From Tupaia tana (lineage: Eukaryota; Chordata; Mammalia; Scandentia; Tupaiidae): DNA of 64,000 nucleotides. The DNA is taken from positions 5,345,867-5,409,866 of the forward strand of contig JAKSZU010000003.1 of NCBI GenBank assembly GCA_026018925.1, written 5' to 3'. Both the position numbers and the translations under genes were made by a program. The notes beneath the pieces were generated by a model. It saw nothing but the letters and a program-made list of their open reading frames with translations. It had not been told where the DNA came from and ran no database searches. Positions within the stretch are counted from its first letter, which is position 1. Each line of letters begins with the position of its first letter. Shown in pieces: positions 19,925 to 31,400 of the stretch.

Positions 19925-20935
19925 GCAATACCTTATTTTGCATTTCAAACTTACAGAAAATTTGCAAAAATAGCATGAAGAGTTCTCATACAGTCTGCAC
20001 CCAGATCGCCCCACGTCTTCCCAAATCTGCTTGCATCTGGCCTGTCTCCTCTCTTCTGCATGTGTGTTTCTGTGAGCTCTGAATAAACTGCAAGTATAAT
20101 TTCCTTTTACCCCAAAATTCCTCAGTGTATATTTCATTAAAAAAAAAAAAAAAAAAAAAAAAAAGTCGGCCTTCTAACCGTGGTATAGTTTTCAAATTCA
20201 GGAATGATATTAGTGTGGCCCCGCTAGCTGAGCCAATCGCACCCACATTTGGCGCGGGGCCTCAGCGGCATCGCTTCCGAAGGAGGCAGCACCCAGCTTC
20301 GCATTGCACGTGGCCGTCCTTCCGGCCCTGGATCTGGAACCGCTCCCTGGGGTTATCTTCTCGGCCCGGCCCGGGCGTTTTTCACACGTGCACGGCCAGT
20401 TACGGCGCAGACCCGTCGCTTTGGGTATGTCTGACATGTCCTCGTGATGGGACTGAGATCTTGCCAGTGGACAGGAGTCCCTGGTGTCCTCTGCCCAGTG
20501 CTCTGGAAGTCCCAGCCGAGCACAAGGTGCCGCTCTGGCACCTTCCTGGCGACCCCAACTCTGGTCCCTTGGCTGAGGGAGGTGCCTGCCGCATGAAACG
20601 CACTGGTACGCAGCGCTCGTTTTCCTCTGTAATCCATCGGTGTTTCAGGCAGAGCGGTTTTGGAATTACGTAAGTCTCTTCTGGGTGTAACCGTCAGTGA
20701 TTCTTGCCTGAATTATTACTGTGTTGCTTACCCAAAGGAGGCTTTCTAATTTTATCACTGATTCTGCATTCATCGACGGGAATTCTACTTAAGGCAGACA
20801 TTTGCCTTCTCTCCCTACGACTGCCTGGACTCGTGGATTTGTGTTATATTCGATGGGTTTTAACTCATCATTCTCCTGTTTTGATGCTTAAATTGTCCTA
20901 GACTTGGCCATTTCTAAAATGTGACTTAGAGAACA
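19925..20935 (-). mobile_element. L1 LINE 3' end (old), antisense
   Basis: Long run of text matching the antisense of an old L1M-type 3' region: 'aaatttgcaaaaatagcatgaagagttctcatac', 'ccttttaccccaaaattcctcagtgtatattt', 'ctgacatgtcctcgtgatgggactgag', 'gattcttgcctgaattattactg' and 'gatgcttaaattgtcc'. An expanded A run (20138-20164) sits inside. No ORF2 protein is preserved. Confidence 0.75.
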
Positions 20936-21215
20936 TACAGACGACCCGAATGGCCAGCCTTCAAAGCTCCGGGCTCTGGCTCTTAGAGGTTGTGGCCTTT
21001 GAGCCCAGGGCCAGCACGGGGCCACTGAGCACCGGGCCAGGTGCGGCTGGGCAGGTCCTTGTCAACACTCCCTCTGCAGAGCCTGCAAGGCCCTTACCTC
21101 TTGTGTTCTCGGGAAGACCTTGGCAGGTGGATACTGAGTGACCCCCAGGGATACCAGAGACCAGGAAAGGGGTTGGACAGGTCCCCCCTGAGAGCCACAG
21201 GCCTGTGCTGCTGCT

Positions 21216-21471
21216 TCAAGATTTTTTTTCTTTTTGCTGTAGGGTATGTGCACTCACCAGAAAGAAAGAGCGAGCAAGAGAGACCGTGAGACGGAGAGAC
21301 ATCATCCCGGGGGATGGCCATGCTGCAATCCCTTCTCCATTACTTCCTGGGATTCGGGGCATTCAAGCACATGCACCCAGCATGATTTTCAAGCTGCCGG
21401 GCCTGGGACTTGAACCACAGTCAAAGGTGTGGGAGTCCAGCGCCTTAACTACTGTGCCACCTGCTGGCCCT
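21216..21471 (-). mobile_element. SINE, family A2
   Basis: 'tttttgctgtagggtatgtgcactcaccag', body, 'gggacttgaaccacagtcaaagg', head 'cttaactactgtgccacctgctggccc'. Confidence 0.82.
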
Positions 21472-23465
21472 TCCGCTCCAAGATCTTAAGGACATTGGAG
21501 GATCTTATACTTCGTGGGTGCTGCATTTGGCATGCTAAAATAATTACTGTCATTGTTTCTCACTTTCTCAGTAGTTTTCTGTGCCTTTTAAATTAAGATG
21601 CCCTCTTGTCACCGCCAGGGTCTGGTGAATGTAGACATCACAGTGAAAGCTGAGCTGTGTGAGCTGAGACGATTTGTCTTTGCCAAAAAAATCACCCTCT
21701 TGTCACTCACTCCCAGAGTGTCTCAACCCCAGGTCCTGCGGGTGCCACGAGGCCGGGTATGACTGTGAGGGTGTCGGGGGTGACGTGGAGGCTGGGTGGG
21801 GTGCCTGGGCTGGGGCAGTGTGGGGGGCAGCCTTCAGAGTTCCCCGGGAAGGGACACGGAAGGCCCCACGGCGTGTCAGGACAGACTCGCTCAGAGTCAA
21901 GTGGGACGTGACCTTTAGAACTTTCCGTGAAATCCGACACAGTGTTTAGCAAGCAGCAGGACTGCTCCGGCAAGTATGTGCTCGCCGCGTCGCCGCGCCC
22001 GGCTCCGGAGGGGACCTGCGCACTTACGTAATGGGCTTGTGTTTGGCCCGCAGCCCTCAGAGATCTGGTGCTTTTCAGGCACCGGCTCGTGACCCTCGGA
22101 GGCTTTGGTGATCAGCTGACTCCGTTTACTCTCCCCAGTCGGCCACAGGGAAGGGGCCGCCCGGTCCTGTCTGCACGGGGCGAGGGGCCAGCAGGCTGCC
22201 GGGGGTCTCGGCACCTCTGCCCCTTTTTCTTAAGTTAGTGATGTTGCCCTCCCGACCTCCGGCACGGTAGGGAACTTAGAGAAGTGCTTGGCAAGGCGCA
22301 CAACTCTGCACGTGGCGGGCACGGTGGACAGGGTCCTGACATAGCCTGGCCTGTGCCAGGGCGTCTGCCGGAGCTCAGCCACCAGCCCAAGCAGGGCCCA
22401 CCGCTCAGTGTCGGTGCAGCGCAGATAGTAACCCCCAGGTGGCCGCAGCACCAGGAAGGTGTCACCCTAGCAGTCGGGAGCCAGAGGCAGGGTGGGCTTC
22501 AAGGGCGTTGGTCCTGTGGGTACCCAGGGGATGCCCAGTGCCAGGAAGACGGGGTGTCCCCAGAGTCCCTGGGCTGAAGAGAGCCTTGTCACTCACACGA
22601 GTGCTGGTGACAAGCTCTGCCTGGGCCCCCACCTGCCGCCTCTGGCCAGGAGGTGCCTTAGTCTTGCTGCTTCTCCCCATGGCGTGGGAACATGGCCTCG
22701 CACACCACCAGCGGAGAGCCCCCATTGGCTAAACAGCAGCCCTACGTTTTGGGGTCCCAGGGCTCCAGGGAGTCTCACCCCTGGAACTGGGAGTGCTCGT
22801 TAGCACCAGGGGCACTGGGTGTGGCAGTGCCGGGGCAGCACAAGGAGGGAGAGGCCAGGGCCCGGTCCTGCCGCCCACCTGCAGTCCCTCCCTTTGTCAC
22901 CTCGGCCCAGCACTGCCGTGCGTTGGACAGCCTGGCCTTCGAATGCTGCGTGGCGCCAGCACACCTGGTAAAACCCAAGCAGCAGGATAAACTGGGCCCT
23001 ATCCCCACTGTCACCCCTGCCCCATCGTCTCCTCCTCCCGCTTGTCACCGCCTCAGGCGCAGTGCAGAGCCCTGGCTGCCCGAGGTTGAGGCCCGCCGGG
23101 GCAGTCAGCAGCACCCTCCCTTGCGAGGCCACAGGGCACCTCCCCGGCCATCCCCGCTCCCGAGCCGCTCACAGAGCTCACGCAGCAGGTGCCAACTGCA
23201 CTTTGGCACAGGGTGGGGGCTCTGCGGGGAGCTGGGCGTCATCACCCAGAAACACAGCCGTGAACAGGCCAGCACTCGGGTTTCTCGGGGTGCCCCTCAG
23301 GGCCAGGTTATTTCTACAGTTGTCGAGGTTGACGTGTAGCTGCACGTTAAGAACCATGCCACCACACCCGAAATTAACCAACGAAATAAAACAAAAGCAC
23401 AAAGAACACAAGTGGATCGAGGATACGGAACTGCCAAGTGCGAGCTTCTCTGCGAAGGTGGAAGA
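21472..23465. other. Single-copy GC-rich sequence
   Basis: Open frames on both strands (22692-23339, 22800-23132, 23062-23475) without recognisable domains. No repeat seen. Confidence 0.4.
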
Positions 23466-23467
23466 CG

Positions 23468-23640
23468 AGACCTGAGTTTGGGAGTCGTGTAATGAGGGTT
23501 TGAGCCCGTGTCCGCCTGGCTTGTCCGCTGCGTGGCTCTGGTCCAGGCCTCTCTGACTCTAACCTATTCATCAGTAAACAAAGCGGGGTGAGTTGTGCCT
23601 GCCCCCCAAGTTTGTGGGAAGGACGAAATAAAAAAAGACG
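23468..23640 (+). repeat. MIR SINE remnant
   Basis: 'gtttgagcccgtgtccgcctggcttgtccgctgcgtggctctggtccaggcc' then 'cctattcatcagtaaacaaagcggggtgag' follows the MIR sense order of B box, core and 3' region. Confidence 0.6.
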
Positions 23641-23871
23641 ACAAGGCGACAGATCTCCTTGGCTAGGCCACACTGGCTCGATGGGCGCTATTTCACTAAT
23701 TATGCCAGAGTTCTTAGAGGACAAGAGTGTCTTTGAATCCCTGTGGCTCTAATCCCCCCACGCAGCAGTGCCCTGCGCCTGTCCAGGTTTAACGACTACT
23801 TGTTGAATGAATGACCGCAGGGAGAGGGCGGAGCCAGAGGCCTGCCAGAGTTCTTCATTCCGCACGCCTCT

Positions 23872-24124
23872 GGGGCCAGCAGGTGGAGTGGCGGTTAAGG
23901 TGGCTGGGTTCTCACATGGCCAACCACTGTCTGTCTCAGACTTGAAAATCACACCAGGCACATGTGAGCACATGCCCCAAATCCCAGGAGGAGAAAGGAT
24001 TGCAGCGTGGCTGTCTCCCCCGGGGGGTGATTTCTTGCTTTCCCTCTCTGTATCTCTCTGTCTCCTGTCTGGTGAGCACACATACCCTATGACAAAAACC
24101 TAAAAAAAAAAAAAAAAAAAAAAA
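23872..24124 (+). mobile_element. SINE, family A2, with long A-tail
   Basis: Head 'ggggccagcaggtggagtggcggttaagg', body, 'gccccaaatcccaggaggagaaagg', CT tract, 'accctatgacaaaaacct' and about 24 A. The B box is decayed. Confidence 0.85.
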
Positions 24125-24125
24125 G

Positions 24126-25970
24126 CATATTTTCACACAACTCTAAACTCATCCCTCTATGTTCTTTTTGCACACGGCATGACGTGGCTCTCCGGTGTGA
24201 CACTGGCAGAGACCAGACCTTCCTTGTGGGTGTCCTTGTCCCATGGTCCCTTCCTAAATACCTGTTGCTTTGTTCGTTTGATTGTTTGTTTTTACATGTT
24301 TAAGTCAGGAGGGCATTTTATTTTTTGTTCGGAGATTAACTCTGTTTTTCTTAAAGAAATCTAGACGTGGAACTTCCAAACCTGCCTTTCTGTCCTTTCA
24401 GAGGGTAAGCTTGGGCCACCGTACGGAAGGGCGGGGATCCAGCAGGACCCTGGGGACCAGCCGCTGGGCTCGTGCCTTGTTTCCCGCACGTCCTGGCCTG
24501 ACTTGGCCTGTCGTCCTCCGCACACTCCAGCCCGAGGGCTGACTTACGTCCTTGTTCAAGCGGGGCCGGCAGTCGTACCCACCCCAGTCCCCTCGCAAAT
24601 GCCACTTCCGTCTGCCCCGCCACTGGGGCTTTCGGTCACACGCTCACAGCCTTCTGAGCAGTCGGTGCCGTTTCGGTTGCTGTCTCTCTGGCTCTGCCAA
24701 TTCCTTGGGGCCAGGCCTACCTGTCCGTCTGTGGGCCCTGGCCACGCATGTTCCACCACTGTATCTATCAGTCCCCGCAGGAGAGGACGAGCATCCTGGT
24801 CGTGCGCTCACTGGGGGAGAGCTGAGTAGGGGAGACGCCTGTGGTGTGCCGGGCCCCCACAGAGCTGCCATCCCTGCCAGGCCCGAGGAGGAAGGGAAGG
24901 GTACCCTACAGACAGACTGGAGGGGCCTCCCCAAGAGAGGCTGGTGCTTCAGTTAGGGGTGGCACAGCCAGCCAGAGTGACCCCTGCAGGGAGGGGGAGC
25001 TCGGGGGTGCTCCCTGCTGACCGCGCTTGGTCTGAAAGGGCCCAGAGGCTGTGATGTCGCTCACCCAGGCCAAGGGCTGAGCTGGAGGGGCCCAGGGGAC
25101 TGTCCAGTTCTTCCCAAGAGCAGACCCTTGCAGGTGTTGGGTGGGGGCAGGAGCCGAGATTCCAGGGCTGCTTCTTGCTGGGGTAGAATCCAGACCTCCC
25201 TTGTCCTGACCCCCACTGCTTGGGCAGAGACTGTGAGCAGAGACCTCCCTGGCCTCCGTTCTCTCCCCACCTGTTGCTCTAGCCTGGGGCCTTCTCGTCT
25301 CATCAAGGATATACAGTGAACGGGTCGGCGACGGCACAGATTGTCGGCCCCACAGTGACAGGCCAGTGGACAAGCTGAGAAGCAGGAGCCTTGGGCCGTG
25401 GCAGCCTGTCCAGTCCTCTGTAGGTCCAGGCTTGGAGGGTCTGCTGAGAACTGTCTCCACCCCACCTCTCTCCACCTCCGCCCCTTTCTAGATGCGCCGG
25501 ACGTAGCGACAGTCGCACGTGCAACATGGCACCTGCAGCTGTTGGAGGCTCTCCTACCCAGGGGCAGCGGGTGCCCCAGCTCCTGACCTGCGGTCGGGGT
25601 TACTGCACCAGCCTGATGTCTGGGTCTCACTCGGTTAGTCACCGGGAGAAGCCACAGATCTAATTACCACGAGGCGTCTAGACTGCTGGAGCGGGACCAA
25701 ACCCTAAGATCACCTTAGGATTGTGTCTTGGTTGTGTCTTGGTTCCCGGGGGAAACTGAGGCCTGGAGACGAGAAGCCAGTCCCCTAGGGGCACAGAGCT
25801 GCTTGGTGGCACAGCAGGTGGCTTCCCTTCAGGAGCGACGCCAGCAGAGAGTTGAGAATTTTTCACTATCTGTGTTTCTAAGGTTTCTACTTTTAGTTGG
25901 AAAATACATTCAAACTGAACGTTTTGTGCCTTATTTTATTAAGCCAGAGGTTCAGCTGAGGGGTTGGGGG
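24126..25970. other. Single-copy GC-rich sequence
   Basis: Contains the 189-aa and 193-aa minus ORFs 24906-25475 and 25061-25642, which overlap each other in different frames. No domain or splice context recognised. Confidence 0.4.
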
Positions 25971-25974
25971 GATT

Positions 25975-26110
25975 AGAATTCCAGTCATGGTTCTGCCGTC
26001 AGCTCCAGGACCTGGGGCAAGTCACATTCTGTCCCAAGCCTCAGTTTCCCCTCTGTAATAGAAGGGGGTGTGACTATATCCCCTCTAAAATCGTTGCCAC
26101 CTGCCATCCC
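25975..26110 (+). repeat. MIR SINE remnant
   Basis: 'gaattccagtcatggttctgccgtcagctccaggacctggggcaagtcac' and 'cctcagtttcccctctgtaatagaagggg' is close to the MIR core in sense orientation. Confidence 0.75.
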
Positions 26111-26309
26111 ATATTTCTGAGCAAGTGCGGTGCCCAGACTGCGGATTTGCTGAGAACCCTCTGTTAAATTCCAGGGGGAACCCACAGCCCTTTCTTAAAG
26201 ACGGTCTCGCCGCTTCCCGGAGCAGGGAGCCCTGGGACAGTCGGCGGGTTCCAGGCCAGGGACTTGTGGCTTCTGCACACCAGCAGCCGGAGTCTCCTGA
26301 CCCCGCGGA

Positions 26310-26590
26310 GCCCTGGAACACATGAATCAAAATAGTTGTGTGATCTCATGTCACAATGGGAATGTGCTCCGGCCAATCGATGCCAAGAATTGTCTGTGCA
26401 CGGTGGTTTCCTTTTACAGTCCTTTTAAAGAGACCTCACGCAGGGCTGCACATGACCGGCAGGCGTGCGCTTCCTCTGCCTGTTTGGCGTTCCCTCCTTT
26501 TTTCATTTTAAGGAGAAAAAACTCAGGAGCGTGGCCGTGAGCAGCTGACCGTGGCTACATAAACAGATCCCCTGCGAGGCTGTTTGTGCT
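26310..26590. other. Less GC-rich island, possible conserved non-coding element
   Basis: AT-richer single-copy block with 'cacaatgggaatgtgctccggccaatcgatg' (an inverted CCAAT region), 'ccttttaaagagacc' and 'ggctacataaacag'. It stands out from the GC-rich flanks. Regulatory function is only a suggestion. Confidence 0.25.
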
Positions 26591-27970
26591 TCAGGCGGCT
26601 CCTTGCCTACCTCAGGGCGGCAGGGCTGACGCTCCAGCCGCCGTGGCCGGAGGGCAGACCCGGTCAGGACTGCATAGTTCCCGGAGCCTCCGGACGCTAG
26701 AGGAAGAACTCCGGAGGGATTCCCCGTGTGCCCCCTGCCCTGTGCTGGTCCGAAGCCCCTTTGGGGAGGACACTTGGTCTCAGGGGCCGTCGCCGGAGCA
26801 CAGGCTTCCTCTCTGAGCCCGGGGGAGCCGTGTCTGCTGGGGACTCACACCTGTGGCTCATGCTGTACTCGTGCTGGCCCCTGGCCGCCCGGGACTGACG
26901 CCGGTCCTGCGGGTCCTGATATGTCCACTTGTCGCTGCTCCTGTGGCCACAGCTACCCATGAAGCGCTTTGGAAGTCTCAGGGGTAACAAGAAACACAAG
27001 GACCAGCCCCGGAGCACTGAGAGGCGCCAGTCGGAACCCCATGGCCTTTCCGGTAGGAATGCCCTTCCCTGTTCTGCGGGGACCTGTGCCGTGGGAGGGG
27101 ACGCCTCCAGCGCGGCAGCGTGCCCCCCGTAACTCTGCGTGTGACACTTGACTGTCTCGGAAGCTGTTTCTCGCTCTTGCTCACCTGGCCCCGGGAGGTT
27201 ACTGAGCAACTGTGTTGTCACCCATTTAGGAAAAGGTGGCTTGACAGGGCGTGAGGACAGAAGGGGACTGCTGTTGGCGGCTGTTCAAATGACATGTGCG
27301 TGGGTAGGGAAACCGTGGCTGGAGGTCGGGGAGGCATTCTTCCCCTGCTTGGTTCTTTGCCTGAAGACCAAGGGCCTGGTGGGAGGAGAAGACACTTGCC
27401 TGGTGCGTGTCCCTTTGGGGGAAGCTTGGTCTGTGGCCCCCCTGGCGTCTGGGACCTTCTGCAGCGCCTCACATGTGGGGGTGGGGCCGCACTGCTGGAA
27501 CAGCTGGTGAAACGGCTGTGACTGGTTGTGTCCAGGACCTGCTTCCCCGGCAGGCTCTGCCCACCTCTCTGGAGCACGCGAGTGGATTGCAAAGCTGTCT
27601 TGACTTCCCTGGACCTTGTTAATACCTGCTAGCTCACAGGTAGATGGAAGGGGTCATCTCGAAAGCCAGAGGCTGCTGGTTAGCAGAGCTGCTGTCTGCA
27701 TGGCACGGAAGGTTCCTGAGCAGCCCTCTGTGAGGTGGGCCGCAGGGCCCCGGCCCCGGGCTGCTGTTTATGGTCTCGTTACCCCAGAGCTGGGGACACA
27801 CCGCCAGGGACGAGCAAGAAAGGGGAGTGCAGAGGAGGGCCCAGAACTGTCCCGAGCAGGTGTGACATGTTAAGTAGCAAAAAAAACCTGTCATTATGTG
27901 ATAGAGAGATGACTTTGGCAGAACATCTGGGCAGTAAACAAAGACAGGGATGGTTAAAAAAGAAGGAAGA
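26591..27970. other. Single-copy GC-rich sequence
   Basis: ORFs 26697-27221 (minus), 27148-27510 (plus) and 27218-27592 (minus) overlap; none shows a domain. Confidence 0.4.
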
Positions 27971-28259
27971 AGAAGGTAGCTATGGGGACCAGCAGTTAGC
28001 GTAATGGCTATGTCGCTGGACTCCCACATAGTCGACTGCAGTTCGAGTCCCGGACCCGGTGGCTTAAACTCACACTGGGGGCGTGTGTGTGTGTGCCCAA
28101 GATCCTGAGAGGAGAATGGAGGAGAAGGGATTGCGGCGTGGCCGTTCCCCCTGGGGAGGGGGGTGATTTCTCGCTTTCTATCTCTCTGTCTCTCTCTGGT
28201 GAGCGCACGTGCCCTATAGCACAAACCTCTCCAAAAAATAAAAAAGAAGGTAGCTATGG
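27971..28259 (+). mobile_element. SINE, family A1, with perfect 15-bp target duplication
   Basis: Flanked by AGAAGGTAGCTATGG at 27971-27985 and 28245-28259. A box 'tagcgtaatgg' and B box 'gttcgagtcc' (28041-28050) are intact, so RNA polymerase III could read it. It ends 'ccctatagcacaaacctctcc' plus an A-rich tail. The best-preserved copy in the window. Confidence 0.95.
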
Positions 28260-28499
28260 AAGCCCCTCTCTCTCCTGCTACATCCCATTCAGCAGACTGC
28301 GGGGCAGGCTCCGCGGGCCGGGACCAGGTGCAGCGCCCGGGATGCGAGCAGAGGGGACGGCAGTCGTGAACCCCTCGTCTCGAGAACAGCCCATACCCAG
28401 AGCCAGGGAGCGGCCCGAGCGCGAGCCAGGGCACAGGTGCAGTCACTCGGGTCGGGCACCTGCCCTGACCGGGAGGGCGGCTTCATGGACTTGAGGTTC

Positions 28500-28770
28500 G
28501 TCAGTGTGGTCTAAAGAAGAGACTCTCATTTTAAATAATAAAGTAACAACACTCACTCACTATAGAATTAAAGCAGAACCTATGATTTAACTAAAAACTG
28601 GAACTGGCTCTGCTCCTGGGGCCGGACGGGCCCATTATTAAAGGCCGATTATCTGACAGACAGTGGTTGCTCCCTGGTGGTTTTTGGCTGTCATCCTGTC
28701 TCCCATGCTTGAGACCAAAAATAATATTTGCACCTCGACTGAGTGTTTAAGCCTTGTAGGCAGATGCCCC
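28500..28770. other. AT-rich island, possible conserved non-coding element
   Basis: A block near 40% GC between GC-rich flanks, with 'cattttaaataataaagtaac', 'ggccgattatctgacagacag' (a GATA core beside a TGACAG core) and 'ccaaaaataatatttgc'. No repeat family recognised. Might be an enhancer; not shown. Confidence 0.25.
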
Positions 28771-29450
28771 TGGGTCAGGAGGGTCAGGCTCCCTGCAGGG
28801 CTTCCTCTGCGATCTGGGCTTGGCCAGGCCACTCCCGCTGGCAGAGCCGCGGGACCCGGGTTTCCTCTGCCAGAGCCTCAGAGGGACCAGCCAAGAGCAG
28901 TTGAGCGGGGGCGTGGCCGCAGGGCAGCCGGTGCCGGGCGTGGGTGCCCAGAGGGCAGAGAAACAGTCCAGGAGTGTGGCCCAGGCCTCCCTCCGGCCTG
29001 CCTCGCAGCCTCGCTCCTTCCAGGACCCAGCTTCACAGCCACGCGCTCCCGCACTCACAGTCGCTTGGAAGGCCTGGCAGTGTCGGGCTCCCCGCAGGGA
29101 GCCGCTGAGTCTCTGTCCCCTCGAGGGCCATCCCAGCCCTCCCGGAAGCTCGGTGTCAGGCTTTCAGTATGAAATCCTTTCGGCACCGGAGGCCAAAAGG
29201 ATTTTAGAGGAGGCCTCTTCTTCCCCCTGAGAGCCGTCTCCGAGGGCGGGGCGGGGAAAGGCCTGTCTGTACTCGTCTTCCAGTCCCCCAGTGCCCTGTG
29301 CTCGGGTCACCGGCGGTCCTCTCTGCGCGGTGCCCTTTGTACTGTGCCGGCTGGGCCCTCTCCGGAGCCGCTGCCCTCTGGTCCTATCAGGTGGAGCCAC
29401 TGCCGGCGCGGACCCCTTCCCTGTGCTTCCCCAGGTCGAGGGACGCATCG
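28771..29450. other. Single-copy GC-rich sequence
   Basis: Overlapping ORFs 28663-29172 and 28820-29230 with no domain signal. Confidence 0.35.
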
Positions 29451-29454
29451 TGCA

Positions 29455-29585
29455 TGACACGCACACATGCACGCGCACACAGCACATGTATGCACATGAC
29501 ATCCGCACAGGCACCCCACACTCGCACATGTACATACACGGCTCACACTCGGCACTCACGTGTGTGGGCGTGATCACTCACACGC
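29455..29585. repeat. Imperfect (CA)n-type tract
   Basis: 'acacgcacacatgcacgcgcacacagcacatgtatgcac' and related text. It keeps frames open on both strands. Confidence 0.8.
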
Positions 29586-29627
29586 ACGGCTATTCCCGTA
29601 ACCTCTTACTTTTTTTTAATAATTGTT

Positions 29628-29876
29628 TTAGGGACCAGCAGTTGGCGTAATGGCTATGTCACTGGACTCCCATGTAGTCGACCACGGTTTGAGTCCTGGA
29701 CCTGGTGGCTTAAACTCACACCAGGCGCGTGTGCCTGCGTGCCCAAGATTCCAAGAGGAGAATGGAGAACAAGGGATTGCGGCGTGACCATCCCCCCAGC
29801 GGGGTGATTTCTCACTTTCTGTCTCTATCTTCTAGCGAGCACACACGCCCTATAGTAAAAACCTCTCAAAAAATTA
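29628..29876 (+). mobile_element. SINE, family A1
   Basis: Head 'gggaccagcagttggcgtaatggc', B box 'gtttgagtcc', body, 'ccctatagtaaaaacctctc' and A-rich tail. Weak possible target repeat in the flanking A/T text. Confidence 0.88.
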
Positions 29877-29892
29877 TTTTATTTAAAACTTT

Positions 29893-30062
29893 ATTTATTT
29901 ATTTATTTATTTATTTAAATTTGGGTAGAAAGAGAAAGAGTGAGAGAGAAAGAGAGAGGGAAAGGGAAAGTGAGAAAGCAAGCTGCCAGGTCCAGGACTT
30001 GAACCATGGTCGGCCATGTGGGAATCCAGCACCCTTTGCCACCACACCACCTGCTGGCCCAC
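29893..30062 (-). mobile_element. SINE, family A2, internally shortened
   Basis: (TTTA)n tract, A/G-rich stretch, then directly 'agctgccaggtccaggacttgaaccatggtcggcc' and head 'caccacaccacctgctggccc'. The central body is missing. It lies tail to tail with the preceding plus-strand SINE, so the pair could form an inverted hairpin. Confidence 0.75.
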
Positions 30063-30920
30063 CACTTACTTTTTATACTAGAGGGTGTGCACATGCATGA
30101 GAGCACCCCGCGGTGCCCCGTCATGCCACGAGTGCCCCACCATTGTCTTTCCTGGGGTGCATCTTCCCTCGCGAGTGCCAGTCTGTCCCCAGCCTGACGG
30201 CCCCCGACCTGCCTGTTCGCGGGCTCCTCCATTTCCTCCCAGGCTCAGCGCCTGCCTGGCTCCCTCTGGACAGCTGCGCCCACACAGACGTGCGCCTCTG
30301 CCCAGGGCCCGCGCTCTGGTGCCCGCTGCGGTGAGATCCAGATTACGTGCACAAAGCCCACGGCAATAGTGAGAGCAATGTGAGAGGAAGTTGGGAAGTT
30401 ACCCTAACCAGAGAAGGGCAGAGCTCCTGCCCCCGCACCACAGGGGAGTGACAAAATGAGCCCCTCCCAAGGGCCAGCGCGAGGGTCGGGGCAGGGACCT
30501 TCCCTAGACGGTCCTGCACTGCCGGGCTGAGCAAGGTCGCAGACCACGACTCGGGCAGCGCTCGGCGTCTGGGCCAGCTTCCCTGTCCTCCCTGGAGCCG
30601 CTCGGCAGGCTCATGCTGATCGTGTTCTGACCCGGAACGGACGCCAGCGTCGTTTAGTGCAGGGGCCCTGTGTCTCCCAGCTCGCACCCTCTTGTTCCCA
30701 TCCAAGCAGGCAGCGCCCTCAGCTGCAAGCGGGACGTGTGAGCATGGGCGCTGTCCAGCTGGGCCGGCAGGGCTCAGCGAGAAGTCCATGTGCACCCCCC
30801 GTCCCCCGGCCTGCCCTCACGTCCCCGTGCTGCCTCCGGCTGCCCATCAACCAGCCTGGCTACTGCGTTCCTTCAATGTCCCAGTGCACCTGTTTACCTT
30901 TTATAATGAGTTGTCAACTG
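30063..30920. other. Single-copy sequence
   Basis: GC-rich; no repeat or exon recognised. The 150-aa minus ORF 30343-30795 has no domain. Confidence 0.35.
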
Positions 30921-30925
30921 TCCAC

Positions 30926-31052
30926 GAGGAGTCTTCAAACAGCTCGTGCGTTATGTATCTTTTGAAAAACTATGAATGGATTTCAAAATTTTCTTGCACC
31001 AAAGTAAACTTGTACTTTAATTGCATTTTCTACAAACTTTTTGAAGTCCTCT
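30926..31052. mobile_element. Short inverted-repeat DNA transposon (MITE-like), copy 1
   Basis: 127 bp with imperfect inverted ends 'aggagtcttcaaacagctcg' and 'caaactttttgaagtcct', and a shared core 'ggatttcaaaattttcttgcaccaaagtaaac'. Related copies are at 44902 and 52762. A mariner-type non-autonomous element is likely; no transposase is present. Confidence 0.65.
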
Positions 31053-31202
31053 GGCACAGCCCTAGCAGGAACAGTGCACTAGCACCCCTCAGCCTCAGCG
31101 GGGTCCCCAGCTCCTGCTGTGTGCTGGCTGCTTTCCAGCTGGGGGCAAGGGCACACGGCCTGGGAAGGTGAGGGCGGACAGACAGGCAGCGGCTTCCAGT
31201 CG

Positions 31203-31400
31203 TGGTGAAATACACATAGCACAGAGCCGGCCAGGCGAGCCACCTTAGCGTGCGCCATTGGCACTAAGTTGCTCCCACGTGCGTGGCGATAACCACCACC
31301 CATCTCCAGAGCTGTTCCATCGCCTGCAGCTGGAGCCCTCTCCCATTAGACACCAACCCCCACTCCCGACCCCGCCACTTCCGGTCTTTCTGAATGGGCG
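31203..31400 (-). mobile_element. L1 3' end fragment, antisense
   Basis: 'gtggtgaaatacacatagcac...gccattggcactaagttgctcccacgtg' and 'ataaccaccacccatctccagagctgttccatcgcc' match the antisense of an old L1 3' region. Confidence 0.6.

Noticed and set aside
27986..28060. A and B boxes as a true tRNA gene
   Set aside because: No cloverleaf; the boxes belong to the head of a SINE present in many copies.
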